A stretch of DNA of 64,000 nt from JBFAPK01 sp040676675 (GCF_040676675.1 NZ_JBFAPK010000037.1:25054-89053), one strand, 5' to 3'. Shown: positions 15,665 to 24,170, numbered from the stretch's first letter. A program made the numbers and translations. Notes: generated from the letters alone by a model not told the origin.

Positions 15665-16126
15665 ATGGAGTACGGAACGATCGAACGGGAGATCCACATC
15701 GACGCCTCGCCCGAGGTCGTCTTCGACGTGGTGAGCAGCCCCGAACACCTGCGCGAGTGGTGGGTGGACGAGGCGGAGTTCCGGGCCGTGCCCGGGGGAG
15801 CGGGGCGGATCGGCTTCGGGGACCGTTCGCAGGGCGTGAACTGGGTGCGGTTCGAGGTGGTCGACGCCGTACCGCCGCACCTCTTCTCCTTCCGGTGGAC
15901 CCACGAGGAGGGGGAGTCGGCCGCCCAGGGGAACTCGAACCTGGTCGTCTTCGAACTCGAGCCCGCCGGGAGCGGGACGCTGCTGCGGATGACCGAGACC
16001 GGCTTCCGCGAGCGTGGCTGGGACGAGGCGAAGGTCGCCGCGAAGTACGCCGAACACGGCAGCGGCTGGGACTTCTTCCTGCCGAGGCTGTCGGCGTACG
16101 CCCGGAAGATCGGAGCGGGCGCATAA
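15665..16126 (+). CDS. SRPBCC/AHSA1-domain protein
   Basis: 153 residues, START-like fold of the AHSA1 (Aha1-C) type: IEREIHIDASPEVVFDVVS, LREWWVDEAEFRAVPGGAGRIGF and VDAVPPHLFSFRWTHEE are typical. These small proteins bind hydrophobic ligands in a deep cavity; actual ligands are rarely known. ATG 15665 follows GGGGGAG. First gene of an operon with an ArsR-type regulator (6 bp downstream) and a second SRPBCC protein. That order (AHSA1 plus ArsR) is a widespread toxin/stress-inducible pair. Confidence 0.88.
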   Translation: MEYGTIEREIHIDASPEVVFDVVSSPEHLREWWVDEAEFRAVPGGAGRIGFGDRSQGVNWVRFEVVDAVPPHLFSFRWTHEEGESAAQGNSNLVVFELEPAGSGTLLRMTETGFRERGWDEAKVAAKYAEHGSGWDFFLPRLSAYARKIGAGA

Positions 16127-16131
16127 GCGCG

Positions 16132-16485
16132 ATGGTGGACGACGACCTGTGGTCCGCCGTCGGTGACCCGACCCGACGCCGGATGCTCGACCTGCTGCTG
16201 CGCGACGGCAGCGGGACGGCGACCAGCCTGAGCGAGCACCTGCCGGTGACCCGTCAGGCGGTGGCGAAGCATCTCGCCGTCCTCGACCGGGTCGGCCTGG
16301 TGCACGCCAGCACGGCCGGCCGGGAGAAGCAGTTCCGCGTCGACGAGGCGCAACTCGCCCGCGCCGTCGCGCAACTCGCCGAGGTCGGCGCCGCCTGGGA
16401 CTCCCGTCTCCAGCGCATCAAGCGCATCGCCGAGACGATCCAGCGCGAGCGGGACACCCACGGCGCGACCGAGAAGAAGCAGTAG
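16132..16485 (+). CDS. ArsR-family winged-helix repressor
   Basis: 117 residues: DDDLWSAVGDPTRRRMLDLL, then LSEHLPVTRQAVAKHLAVLDRVGLV (recognition helix) and GREKQFRVDEAQL (wing). No metal-binding Cys cluster is present, so it is a non-metal ArsR member like those paired with AHSA1 proteins. Start ATG 16132 lies six bases after the SRPBCC stop, with GGAG at 16112-16115. It probably represses its own operon through the two GGTTGC palindromes. Its last codons and stop lie in a 27-bp tandem repeat of three copies. Confidence 0.9.
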   Translation: MVDDDLWSAVGDPTRRRMLDLLLRDGSGTATSLSEHLPVTRQAVAKHLAVLDRVGLVHASTAGREKQFRVDEAQLARAVAQLAEVGAAWDSRLQRIKRIAETIQRERDTHGATEKKQ

Positions 16486-16541
16486 AGCGGCGCGACCGAG
16501 AAGAAGCAGTAGAGCGGCGCGGCCGAGAAGAAGCAGTAGGG
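16461..16541. repeat. 27-bp tandem repeat x3 covering the arsR 3' end and stop codon
   Basis: Units at 16461-16487, 16488-16514 and 16515-16541 begin CGGCGCGACCGAGAAGAAGC and each includes the gene's final codons (ATEKKQ) and TAG. Unit 3 has A-to-G and AG-to-GG changes. The extra copies lie after the stop and are not translated. Confidence 0.9.
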
Positions 16542-16554
16542 AAGGAACACGGAT

Positions 16555-16998
16555 ATGGCAGACATCCTGCACCGCATCGGCGTCGAGCATTCCTCGCCGA
16601 AGCAGGTGTACGACGCGCTCACCACCCTGGAGGGACTGTCCGGCTGGTGGGCCGAGAAGACGTCGGGGAACACCGACGTCGGCGGTGTGATCGAGTTTCG
16701 GTTCGGGCCCGGCGGCTTCGACATGAAGGTCCTCGAACTCGACCCGGGCCGGCTCGTCCGGTGGGAGGTCGTGGACGGACCGCCGGAGTGGATCGGCACC
16801 ACCGTGCGGTGGGACCTGCACCAGGAGGACGATTTCACGATCGTGCTGTTCAAGCACGAGGGCTGGCGTGAGCCGGTCGAGTTCATGTACCACTGCAGCA
16901 CCAAGTGGGGCACCTTCCTGATGAGCCTCAAGCAGCTCATCGAGACCGGCCAGGGCGCTCCGGACCCGCGCGACGTGCGGATCAGCAACTGGCACTGA
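16555..16998 (+). CDS. SRPBCC-domain protein (second of the operon)
   Basis: 147 residues: ILHRIGVEHSSPKQVYDALT, LSGWWAEKTSGNTDVGGVIEFRFG and FKHEGWREPVEFMYHCSTKW are AHSA1/CalC-like features. Only weakly similar to the first SRPBCC protein of the operon, so it is not a recent duplicate. GGGAAGGAAC precedes ATG 16555. It follows the 27-bp repeats and is followed by a strong hairpin, so it is the last gene of the unit. Confidence 0.87.
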   Translation: MADILHRIGVEHSSPKQVYDALTTLEGLSGWWAEKTSGNTDVGGVIEFRFGPGGFDMKVLELDPGRLVRWEVVDGPPEWIGTTVRWDLHQEDDFTIVLFKHEGWREPVEFMYHCSTKWGTFLMSLKQLIETGQGAPDPRDVRISNWH

Positions 16999-17021
16999 CC
17001 CGCCGCGTCCCTGACCAGGAT

Positions 17022-17057
17022 GAGAGCCCTCGGCGGTTGCCGACGTCGAGGGCTCTC
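17022..17057 (+). terminator. terminator hairpin after the SRPBCC operon
   Basis: GAGAGCCCTC (17022-17031) pairs perfectly with GAGGGCTCTC (17048-17057), 24 bases after the stop of the second SRPBCC gene. Confidence 0.75.
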
Positions 17058-17258
17058 CCGTCCGCACGGCGCGAATCCCGCGCGCTGAAGGCGACGGGCG
17101 CGGGAGCTGATGCGCACTGGAGTCGACGGTCTGCTGGAGCTGGCGGGCGCTGGAGCCGACGGGCCCTGGAACTGACGGTCAGATTGCTGACGCGCCGGGT
17201 GGCGTGGGAGGGCTACTATCCGGCCGGATGTGCGGCTCGCGCCAGTGGTCCGGAGCGG

Positions 17259-20099
17259 ATGATGAGCGACGAACGCGGCTTCTCGTTGAGGGTCACGGCT
17301 GCCGGTGCCGACGTGGACCGGACAGAGTTGGAGGAGATCGCCCTCCAACTGCGGCACGATCTGCTGGCCGCCGGTGTACCCGGGGTGGAGCGTGCGGCGT
17401 ACGGGCCGGCGCCGGAGGGCACGCGCTCCGTCGAGCTGATCGCGGCGGCTGTCGGCTTCGTCATCACGGGACTCTCGACGGCGGCCTCGGCGGCCCAGTT
17501 GGCCGAGTTCGTGCAGCGGTGGCGGGAGGCGCACCCCCGCCGCCGGAAGGTCGAGATCAACATCGTCACCGGTACGGCCGGTATCGTCGATCCCCCCGCG
17601 CCCGCCGGCCCGACCCGTACCGGTCGACGCAGCGCCCTCCTGGTCGCGGGCGGCGAGTACCGGGACCCGGGGCTGAGCGGGCTGCGCTCCCCGGCCGCCG
17701 ACATCCGCGCGCTCGCCGAGGTGCTCGGCGATCCCGACATCGGCGGATTCGACGTCCAGACGCTGACCGACGCGGCCGAACCTGTGGTACGTCGCCGGGT
17801 GGCGGCCTTCTTCGCCGACCGGAACCCCGAGGACGTGCTGCTTCTGCATTTTTCCTGCCACGGTCTCAAGGACCAGCGCGGTCGGCTCTACCTGGCCGCC
17901 GCCGACACCGAACTGAACGCGCTGGCGGCCACCGCGCTGCCGGCGTCGTTCGTCTCCGAGCGGATGGGCGAGTCCGAGTCGAGGTCCGTGCTGTTGGTGC
18001 TCGACTGCTGCTACAGCGGGGCGTTCGCCCGCGACACCCGGGGCGACCGTACGGTGCACGTCGCCGAGGAGTTCAGCCGCGGCGGGACGGGCCGCACGGT
18101 CTTCACCGCCTCCAGCGCCACCGAGTACTCGTTCGAGGGCGGCCAGCTCACCTCGTACGAGGTCCGGCCCTCGGTCTTCACGGAGGCGCTGGTGCGCGGT
18201 CTGCGTACCGGCGCCGCCGACCTCGACCACGACGGCGACATCTCTGCCGACGAGTTGTTCGACTACGCCGCCCGGCGGGTACGCGAGTCGCAGCCCGGCC
18301 AGGTGCCGCGCAGGTGGGAGTTCGACGTGAGCGGCGCGCTGCTGGTGGCCCGCAGCGTACGCCCGGCCGTGCTCCCCGAGGAGATCCGTGCCGACCTGCG
18401 CAGCGATCGGCCCGTCCTGCGGGAGGAGGCCGTCCGGGCCCTCGCCGAACTGCTGGCCGGCCCGCGCGACGGCTACCGGCGGGCCGCGTACGCCACGCTC
18501 GTCCACCTGCGCGACCACGACGACAGCAGCAGGGTCCGGAACGCGGCCGCCGAGGCGCTCACCGCCGCCCCGGCGCCCCCGACCCCGCCGCCCTCGCCCC
18601 CGCCGCCCTCGACCCCACCGCCAGCGACTCCGCCGCTGCCGGCCCCGGTGACCCGGCCGCTCACCCCGTCACAGCCCACGGCACCGGCCGCCACCGAGCC
18701 GACCACCACAGCACCGGCCAAGCTCGCCACCGCCGAGCCCGTGGCCGTCGACCCCGCCGTCCCGGGCGACGTCGCGGCCCCCGCCGTGACGTCCGCGCCC
18801 GACCAGGTGCTGGCCCCCGCCGTACCGGCGACCGGGGATTCCGTCCCGGCGAAGGCGCGTCCAGGCCCGGGTCCGTCCCGGCCGCCGGGCCCGCCGGAGC
18901 AGCGGAACCGCAGAGTACGCCTCATGGCGCTGGCGGCGGCCGGGCTCGCGGTCGCCGTGACCGTGACGATCGGGCTCGTCGTGCAGCACGCCGGCGGTGA
19001 CTCCGAGGCCTCCCAGAACGCGCCCACCTTCGGCGACGACTTCGCGTCCGTCGCGGTCGACTACGACGGCGACCTCGAATCCGCCCTGCTGAGCCCGGAC
19101 GGCAAGTGGCTGGTCACCCTCGACGCGGGCGCGAACGAGGTGGCGGCGCGTCCCGCGCGGATCTGGGACGTGTCGACCGGCCGGTCCGTCGTCGCCTTCG
19201 AAAGCGACTCCGATCCGGTCTTCAGCCCGGACGGCAAAATCGTCGCCACCACCGCCTTCACCGGCAAGCGCGAGGTCCGCACGGTCGACGGCCAGCCGAT
19301 CGGCGTGCTCATCGGCGGGGAGACGCTGGTCGAGCTGCGGGAGACCGCGACCGGCCGGAAGCTGGCGACGCTCTCCGGCCACGCGGGCAGCGCGTACGTC
19401 GCGTTCAGCCCCGACGGCAGGACCGTCGCCACCGCCAGCACCCGCGCCTCCGAGTCGTCCTTCGACGCGCCGGTCCGCCTCTGGGACCGGTCCAACGGTC
19501 AGCTGCTGGCCACCCTCGCCGGCCATGACAACGGGATCCAGAGCATGGCCTTCGGCCCCGACGGCAGGACGCTGGTCTCCAGCGCGGCCGGCGGTACCAC
19601 GAAGGTCTGGGACGTCGCGGCCCGCAAGGCCACCGCTACCCTCGCCAACGCGTGGTTCCCGATCTGGCTCAGCCCCGACGGCGCGACGCTCGTCACCCGG
19701 CACGACAAGGGTTTCGAGCTGCGGAGCATGCCCTCGGGCGCGCTCCGCGCCGCGATCACCGACGCGGGGAGCTTCGCGGGTTTCACCCCGGACTCCTCGG
19801 GCTACGCCACCGACACCGACGGCACGGTCCGGCTCTGGGACCTGGCCACCCGGATGGAACGCAGCGAGCTGAACGCGCCGGTTACCGGTCCGCTGGTGTT
19901 CAGCCCGAGCGGCCGGATGATCGCCGCCCACGCCAAGGACGGCACCCCGATGCTGTGGGACGCCGCCAACGGGCAGGCCCTGAAAACCCTCGTGGCGCAT
20001 AGCGACGCCGTCCTCGACCTCGTGTTCACACCGGACGGGAGGATCCTGTTCACTGCGGGGAAGGACAAGACGGTACGGCAGTGGTACGTGGGCCGATGA
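17259..20099 (+). CDS. membrane-anchored caspase-family protease with EACC1-like N-terminus and C-terminal WD40 propeller
   Basis: 946 residues. About 8-105: helical/strand domain matching the effector-associated constant component EACC1 (LEEIALQLRHDLL, then an Ala/Gly-rich helix ending LAEFVQRWREAHPRRRKVEI). About 123-370: caspase (C14) domain with ALLVAGGEY, catalytic His201 in HFSCHGLKDQRG and Cys251 in LVLDCCYSGAF, and DLDHDGDISADELFDYA. About 385-435: helical hairpins. 437-547: Pro/Ala/Thr-rich linker. About 553-579: one membrane helix after RNRRVR, so the caspase should face the cytoplasm. 597-946: about eight SPDG/W-D blades of a WD40 propeller, predicted outside. ATG 17259 (or 17262) follows GGAG at 17252-17255. 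Known of the family: EACC1 marks regulated conflict/suicide systems. The sensed signal and protease target are unknown. Confidence 0.85.
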   Translation: MMSDERGFSLRVTAAGADVDRTELEEIALQLRHDLLAAGVPGVERAAYGPAPEGTRSVELIAAAVGFVITGLSTAASAAQLAEFVQRWREAHPRRRKVEINIVTGTAGIVDPPAPAGPTRTGRRSALLVAGGEYRDPGLSGLRSPAADIRALAEVLGDPDIGGFDVQTLTDAAEPVVRRRVAAFFADRNPEDVLLLHFSCHGLKDQRGRLYLAAADTELNALAATALPASFVSERMGESESRSVLLVLDCCYSGAFARDTRGDRTVHVAEEFSRGGTGRTVFTASSATEYSFEGGQLTSYEVRPSVFTEALVRGLRTGAADLDHDGDISADELFDYAARRVRESQPGQVPRRWEFDVSGALLVARSVRPAVLPEEIRADLRSDRPVLREEAVRALAELLAGPRDGYRRAAYATLVHLRDHDDSSRVRNAAAEALTAAPAPPTPPPSPPPPSTPPPATPPLPAPVTRPLTPSQPTAPAATEPTTTAPAKLATAEPVAVDPAVPGDVAAPAVTSAPDQVLAPAVPATGDSVPAKARPGPGPSRPPGPPEQRNRRVRLMALAAAGLAVAVTVTIGLVVQHAGGDSEASQNAPTFGDDFASVAVDYDGDLESALLSPDGKWLVTLDAGANEVAARPARIWDVSTGRSVVAFESDSDPVFSPDGKIVATTAFTGKREVRTVDGQPIGVLIGGETLVELRETATGRKLATLSGHAGSAYVAFSPDGRTVATASTRASESSFDAPVRLWDRSNGQLLATLAGHDNGIQSMAFGPDGRTLVSSAAGGTTKVWDVAARKATATLANAWFPIWLSPDGATLVTRHDKGFELRSMPSGALRAAITDAGSFAGFTPDSSGYATDTDGTVRLWDLATRMERSELNAPVTGPLVFSPSGRMIAAHAKDGTPMLWDAANGQALKTLVAHSDAVLDLVFTPDGRILFTAGKDKTVRQWYVGR

Positions 20100-20109
20100 C
20101 CGCCAACCG

Positions 20110-20445
20110 CTAACTCTCGTCGGCGGCACCGGGCGCGGAACTGCCGAAGCCCGGCTGGAACCGCTCGGACGGCGCGCCGACCTCGGCCCAGCACCGCCCG
20201 TTGCGCATCTCCGCGCCCGGTACGTCGGTCAGCAGCCCCACCGGATCGACCAGGCTGGCGACCGCCTGGACCAGGTCGCCCCGCAGCTCGGCGACGGCCT
20301 CGTCCAGGGTGTCCGACTCCTGCGACCAGTCGATGTCCGCCTCCCCCAGCCGCTGGGCGGCGCGTTCGAGGACCGCGTCCGGGTCGTCGACCGTGACCTC
20401 CACCCGGCAGTACACCTGGAGAACGACCGGCTTCGTCTTCTTCAT
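20110..20445 (-). CDS. hypothetical protein
   Basis: About 111 residues starting MKKTKPVVLQVYCRVEVTV. It has an alpha/beta pattern with an acidic middle (ADIDWSQESDTLDEAVAELRG) and a Gly/Ala/Ser tail. No family recognised. It converges on the caspase gene with only ten bases between, so the two may share termination, but the opposite strand argues against one operon. ATG 20445 lacks a clear ribosome site; an ATG at 20487 is in frame but adds a Cys/Pro stretch. Confidence 0.55.
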   Translation of the reverse strand: MKKTKPVVLQVYCRVEVTVDDPDAVLERAAQRLGEADIDWSQESDTLDEAVAELRGDLVQAVASLVDPVGLLTDVPGAEMRNGRCWAEVGAPSERFQPGFGSSAPGAADES

Positions 20446-20534
20446 CCGGCAGAGCGTGCCACACGAACCGGGCGAGGCCGCCGGCAATTTCCCGGACCGG
20501 GAACCTCGACCGGCGGCGCCGGCGGTCCTGCTCG

Positions 20535-20571
20535 GCCGCTCCTGACCCGGGCTGACCGGGTCAGGAGCGGC
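20535..20571 (-). terminator. 16-bp perfect hairpin downstream of the subtilase gene
   Basis: GCCGCTCCTGACCCGG (20535-20550) pairs with CCGGGTCAGGAGCGGC (20556-20571) across a 5-base loop, 17 bases past the subtilase stop. Confidence 0.8.
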
Positions 20572-20587
20572 GAAGCGGTCAGCCGGA

Positions 20588-22360
20588 TCAGCGACCGGCC
20601 TGCAACGCCGTCCAGGTGGCCTTGCCGACGAGCCCGTCCGCCTGGAGGCCGCGCGAACTCTGGTAGTTGGTGACGGCCGTCTTGGTCGCCGGCCCGAAGG
20701 CGCCGTCGATGGTGACGGTACGGCCCAGCGCGGCGGTCAGCGCGCGTTGCAGCCGCCGTACGTCGGCTCCCGACGACCCGCTGCTCAGCGTGGGCTGGGT
20801 GCCGGCGGACAACAGCGCGGTCCAGGTGTGCGAGTCGACCACCCCGGTTGCCGGCAGCCCCCGGGCGGACTGGAAGGCGCCGACGGCCGCGACCGTGGTC
20901 GCGTCGAGCGTGCCACTGGGCACCTCGCCGCCGGTGTCGACGCCGAGGGCCTTGAGCAGGCACTGCGCGATGGTGACGGCCGTACCGGTGGCGCCCGCGG
21001 CCAGTTGCGGGTAGGCCGTGAGGTCGAGGCTCACGCCCTGGCAGGCCAGCGTTCCGATGTCGCGCAGGTAGAGCAGCCGGTTCGGCGAACCGGTACCCGG
21101 ACTGGTCACCACGCCGGTGGTGGCGCTGTTGACGAGGTAGTCGCGGACCTGCGCCGGCGTGTACGACGGGCGCGCCGAGAGCACGAGCGCCGCCGCGCCG
21201 GTGACGTGCGGGGCCGCCATCGAGGTACCGCTCTTGACGCTGATGGCGGTGTCGCCGCTGTAGTCGGTCGAGGTGATCTCCGACCCGGGCGCGAAGAGGT
21301 CCAGGCAGGTGCCGTAGTTCGAGTACGACGCGCGGGCGTCGCCGACGGCGGTGGCGCCGACCGTGATGGCGGCCGGGACCCGGGCGGGCGACTGGCCGCA
21401 GGCGTCGACGTTGTCGTTGCCGCCGGAGACCGCGACCGTCACGCCGGACGCGATCAGGTTCGCCGTCGCCTGGTCCATCGCGGTGCTGGAGCCGCCGATG
21501 CTGATGTTCGCCACCGCCGGCTTGACCGCGTTGGCCCGCACCCAGTCGACCGCGGCGATGACGGCGTCCCAGGTGCCGCTGCCGGTGCAGTCCAGCGCCC
21601 GTACCGCGACCAGGTTGACCTGCTTGGCGACGCCGTAAGCGGTGCCGCCGACGGTACCGGCGACGTGGGTGCCGTGTCCGTTGCAGTCGTCGGCGCTGCC
21701 GCCGTCGACCGCGTCGAATCCGCTGGTGGCACGGCCGCCGAAGTCGCTGTGCGAGAGGCGGATGCCGCTGTCGACGACGTACGCCGTCACGCCCCTGCCC
21801 TGGGTCGGATAGGCGTACGCGTTGTCCAGCGGCATGGTCCGCTGGTCGACCCGGTCCAGCCCCCAGGAGGGCGGGTTGGTCTGGACACCGGTCGCCGTGA
21901 CCCGCCGGTTCTGCTCGACGTATGCGACCGCCGGGTCGGCGGCGAGCCGGCGCGCCTCCTGCTCGTTCAGCCGGACCGAGAACCCGGGCAGGGCGTTCGA
22001 GTAGACCCGACCCACCTTGCCGCCGTGCGCGTCGGCGAGCCGGGCCGCGGTGCTCGCCACCGCGCTGGCCGCGGCGACGGTACCCGGGGCCGGCGCGGCG
22101 GTCTCCTTGAGCACGACGATGTAGCTGCCGGCCACCGCGTCCGGCCCGCCGGCGCCGCGGATCTCGCCGGCCACGGCCGCCGAGGCGGCCACGGCCGCCG
22201 AGGCGGCCACGGGTGCTGAGGCAGCCGCGTCCAGTGACGCGGCCGGGGGCGCCGACGCGGCCATGGCCGGGGCGCCGGCCAGCGTGTACCCGACGGCGAG
22301 ACCGACGCCCAGCCCGGAGGCGACGGCGGATCTTCGCCAGGCTGCGAGTGAACGTTGCAC
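20588..22360 (-). CDS. secreted subtilisin-like serine protease (S8) with two peptidoglycan-binding domains
   Basis: 590 residues. N-terminal signal peptide (RRSAVASGLGVGLAVGYTLAGAPAMA), an Ala-rich spacer made of near-identical repeats (VAASAAVAASAAVAG), an I9-type propeptide (AGSYIVVLKETAAP), then the S8 domain: Asp in VVDSGIRLSHSDF, His in NGHGTHVAGTVGG and Ser in GTSMAAPHVTGAAAL. The C-terminus has two PG_binding_1 repeats (AVGAFQSARGLPATGVVD and AVTNYQSSRGLQADGLVG), which should hold the enzyme at the cell wall. GTG 22360 has GGGGAGGA six or seven bases upstream. A TetR gene ends 29 bp upstream on the same strand. Confidence 0.92.
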   Translation of the reverse strand: MQRSLAAWRRSAVASGLGVGLAVGYTLAGAPAMAASAPPAASLDAAASAPVAASAAVAASAAVAGEIRGAGGPDAVAGSYIVVLKETAAPAPGTVAAASAVASTAARLADAHGGKVGRVYSNALPGFSVRLNEQEARRLAADPAVAYVEQNRRVTATGVQTNPPSWGLDRVDQRTMPLDNAYAYPTQGRGVTAYVVDSGIRLSHSDFGGRATSGFDAVDGGSADDCNGHGTHVAGTVGGTAYGVAKQVNLVAVRALDCTGSGTWDAVIAAVDWVRANAVKPAVANISIGGSSTAMDQATANLIASGVTVAVSGGNDNVDACGQSPARVPAAITVGATAVGDARASYSNYGTCLDLFAPGSEITSTDYSGDTAISVKSGTSMAAPHVTGAAALVLSARPSYTPAQVRDYLVNSATTGVVTSPGTGSPNRLLYLRDIGTLACQGVSLDLTAYPQLAAGATGTAVTIAQCLLKALGVDTGGEVPSGTLDATTVAAVGAFQSARGLPATGVVDSHTWTALLSAGTQPTLSSGSSGADVRRLQRALTAALGRTVTIDGAFGPATKTAVTNYQSSRGLQADGLVGKATWTALQAGR

Positions 22361-22389
22361 GTCCCGTTCCTCCCCATGAGACAGCTCCG

Positions 22390-23088
22390 TCACCGGCGCG
22401 GAGGCGGCGGCGGACGATCGGGATCGATCGGGGGGAACGCTATGGGGCGGGCCGGGCCCTCGACAGGTGAGAAGTGGCCGGACGTCCGGGCGGCGGCCCG
22501 CGCGCGGTCGGCGGGAATGCCGAGCACCTGGGCGATGAGATCGCCGACCAGGTCCGGCGGGATCGGCCGGTGGGCGACGAAGCGGCGGTAGAAGAGCGGG
22601 CTGGTCAGCAGGTCGGTGGTCAGCTCCGGGTCGAGGTGGTCGGGCAGTTGGCCGCGCTCGCGGGCCCGGGCCAGCGCGACGAGCAGCGGTTTCCGGCGCC
22701 GCTGGGTCAGGTCGGCGTGGAGTGTCGCGAGGGTGGGATCCCGTTCGGCGGCGTCCATGAAGGCGGCGAGCAGGCGCGGGAACGGCGTCCGCTCCAGCAT
22801 GGTGACGAACGCGTTGAGCAGCTGGGCGACGTCGGTCTCGACGCGGCCGGTGTCGGGGACCGGGAAGGGCCGGAACGTGGCGTCCATGGCGTCGATCATC
22901 AGCGCGCCGGAGGTGGGCCAGTGCCGGTACAGGGTCGCCTTGCTCGCGCCGGCCCGCCGGGCGACGGCCTCCATGGTGAAGCCGGCCAGGCCGTGCTCGT
23001 CGAGCACCTCCAGGGCGGCCCGCAACACCCGCTGCCGGGCGCCTGCCCCGCGTGCGATCGGTTCCCGGGCCTGGGGGCCGCTCGGCAT
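22390..23088 (-). CDS. TetR-family regulator
   Basis: 232 residues. An HTH at about 18-62 (LEVLDEHGLAGFTMEAVARRAGASKATLYRHW) is unmistakable; the remainder is the helical ligand domain, with a TetR_C of the type ending LLTSPLFYRRFVAHRPI. The tail is Pro/Arg-rich. ATG 23088 is preceded by GGAGGTGAGGCA. Divergent from a DoxX gene with an inverted repeat in the shared promoter, so it probably controls that gene and itself. The subtilase gene lies downstream and could be read through. Confidence 0.9.
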   Translation of the reverse strand: MPSGPQAREPIARGAGARQRVLRAALEVLDEHGLAGFTMEAVARRAGASKATLYRHWPTSGALMIDAMDATFRPFPVPDTGRVETDVAQLLNAFVTMLERTPFPRLLAAFMDAAERDPTLATLHADLTQRRRKPLLVALARARERGQLPDHLDPELTTDLLTSPLFYRRFVAHRPIPPDLVGDLIAQVLGIPADRARAAARTSGHFSPVEGPARPIAFPPIDPDRPPPPPRR

Positions 23089-23107
23089 TGCCTCACCTCC
23101 ATCGAAA

Positions 23108-23144
23108 CGATACCGTACCCATATAAGAGAACGGACCCGTATCG
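23108..23144. promoter_or_regulatory. divergent tetR/doxX promoter with CGATAC...GTATCG repeat
   Basis: CGATAC (23108-23113) and GTATCG (23139-23144) flank TATAAG (23122-23127), the best -10 candidate for the DoxX gene. The placement fits repression by the TetR protein. Confidence 0.5.
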
Positions 23145-23158
23145 ATAGGAGGGATCCG

Positions 23159-23581
23159 ATGGTACGAGCGACAGCCGCCACCCCCGGATCGCCCGCCGGC
23201 CCGACGGCGGTGCGGCGCCACCACTACCGCGCCGCCGCCTACTGGTCGGTCACGGCGGTGGTCGTGGGCGAGTGCGCGATCGGCGGCGCGATGGACCTGT
23301 TCCGGATGCCGCCCTTCTATCCCGTGATGATCGACCTGGGATATCCCGCCTACCTCGCCACGATCATGGGTACCGCGAAGTTGATCGCCGCCGTGGTGTT
23401 GCTGGCACCCGGACTGCGCCGGCTCAAGGAGTGGGCCTACGCCGGCGTAATGATCAACATGATCGGCGCCGCCGCCTCGCACGTCGCCATGCACCAGGCC
23501 TCGGGCGTCATCGCGCCCGCCATGTTCGCGCTGCTCGCGATCGCATCCTGGGCCTGGCGTCCGCCCGCGCGCCGGCTCTGA
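23159..23581 (+). CDS. DoxX-family membrane protein
   Basis: 140 residues with four hydrophobic segments: YWSVTAVVVGECAIGGAMDL, YLATIMGTAKLIAAVVLLAPG, EWAYAGVMINMIGAAASHVA and VIAPAMFALLAIASWAW. The G-T-x-K-L-x-A-x-x-L-L-x-P-G pattern is typical of DoxX-like proteins (DoxX_2), which are small quinone/redox or stress-associated membrane proteins of uncertain function. ATG 23159 follows GGAGGGATCCG. Confidence 0.85.
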   Translation: MVRATAATPGSPAGPTAVRRHHYRAAAYWSVTAVVVGECAIGGAMDLFRMPPFYPVMIDLGYPAYLATIMGTAKLIAAVVLLAPGLRRLKEWAYAGVMINMIGAAASHVAMHQASGVIAPAMFALLAIASWAWRPPARRL

Positions 23582-23599
23582 ACCTCCTTCCGCCCTCGG

Positions 23600-24043
23600 T
23601 CACTCCGCCGGCGTCGCCGGGCTCGTGCGCTCGGTCAGCCGCTCGAAACGCTGTCGGGCCGCCTGCGCGGTGCCGAGGCCGAGGCCGAACGCGATCGCCT
23701 GCCAGGTGAGCCCTCGGTTGCGGGCCAGGTCGAGCAGCCCCGCCTCCAGCGCGTCGAGTTCGGCGCGTACGTGCGGGATCAGGGTGAGCGCGGCCGTGAG
23801 GTCGGCCTGGTCCACCCGCTCCTCGTCCGGCGCCGGCAGCGCCGCCCCGCCCGCGAGCGCCGTCACCAGGCAGACCGCCTCGTACGGGTCGAGCACGCTC
23901 GGGTTGCTCCAGCGCCGCCGTTGTTCGTCGGTGGTGGCGTGCCGCTCGGCGATGCGCATGAGCGCCGCGTAGGTGCGCTGGGCGCGGGCCCGCCCGGCGT
24001 CCGGCGGCGCGAAGGGGTCCTCGGTCTGGCGTGCGTCACTCAT
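23600..24043 (-). CDS. hypothetical protein with a C-terminal helix-turn-helix
   Basis: 147 residues. The C-terminal part LARNRGLTWQAIAFGLGLGTAQAARQRFERL reads as an HTH of sigma-factor/region-4 style, found in small actinobacterial DNA-binding proteins. The N-terminal half is helical with no known motif. It is convergent with the DoxX gene (18 bp) and divergent from a methyltransferase gene across an AT-rich 120-bp promoter region with two inverted repeats. Target unknown. Confidence 0.65.
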   Translation of the reverse strand: MSDARQTEDPFAPPDAGRARAQRTYAALMRIAERHATTDEQRRRWSNPSVLDPYEAVCLVTALAGGAALPAPDEERVDQADLTAALTLIPHVRAELDALEAGLLDLARNRGLTWQAIAFGLGLGTAQAARQRFERLTERTSPATPAE

Positions 24044-24074
24044 GCCACCACCTCAGCATGTAAACGAGAAAATG

Positions 24075-24110
24075 TCAACAAAGCGTGTTGAACATAGCGT
24101 TTAACTATGT
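24075..24110. promoter_or_regulatory. two inverted repeats in AT-rich divergent promoter
   Basis: TCAACA (24075-24080) / TGTTGA (24086-24091) and ACATAG (24092-24097) / CTATGT (24105-24110) occupy the most AT-rich stretch of the neighbourhood, between the HTH gene and the methyltransferase gene. Candidate operators. Confidence 0.4.
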
Positions 24111-24170
24111 GCGTCACGCCGGCCAGGGCGATATCGTCCGCTCGTGATCGGCGAGCGGGGGAGGGATCAC

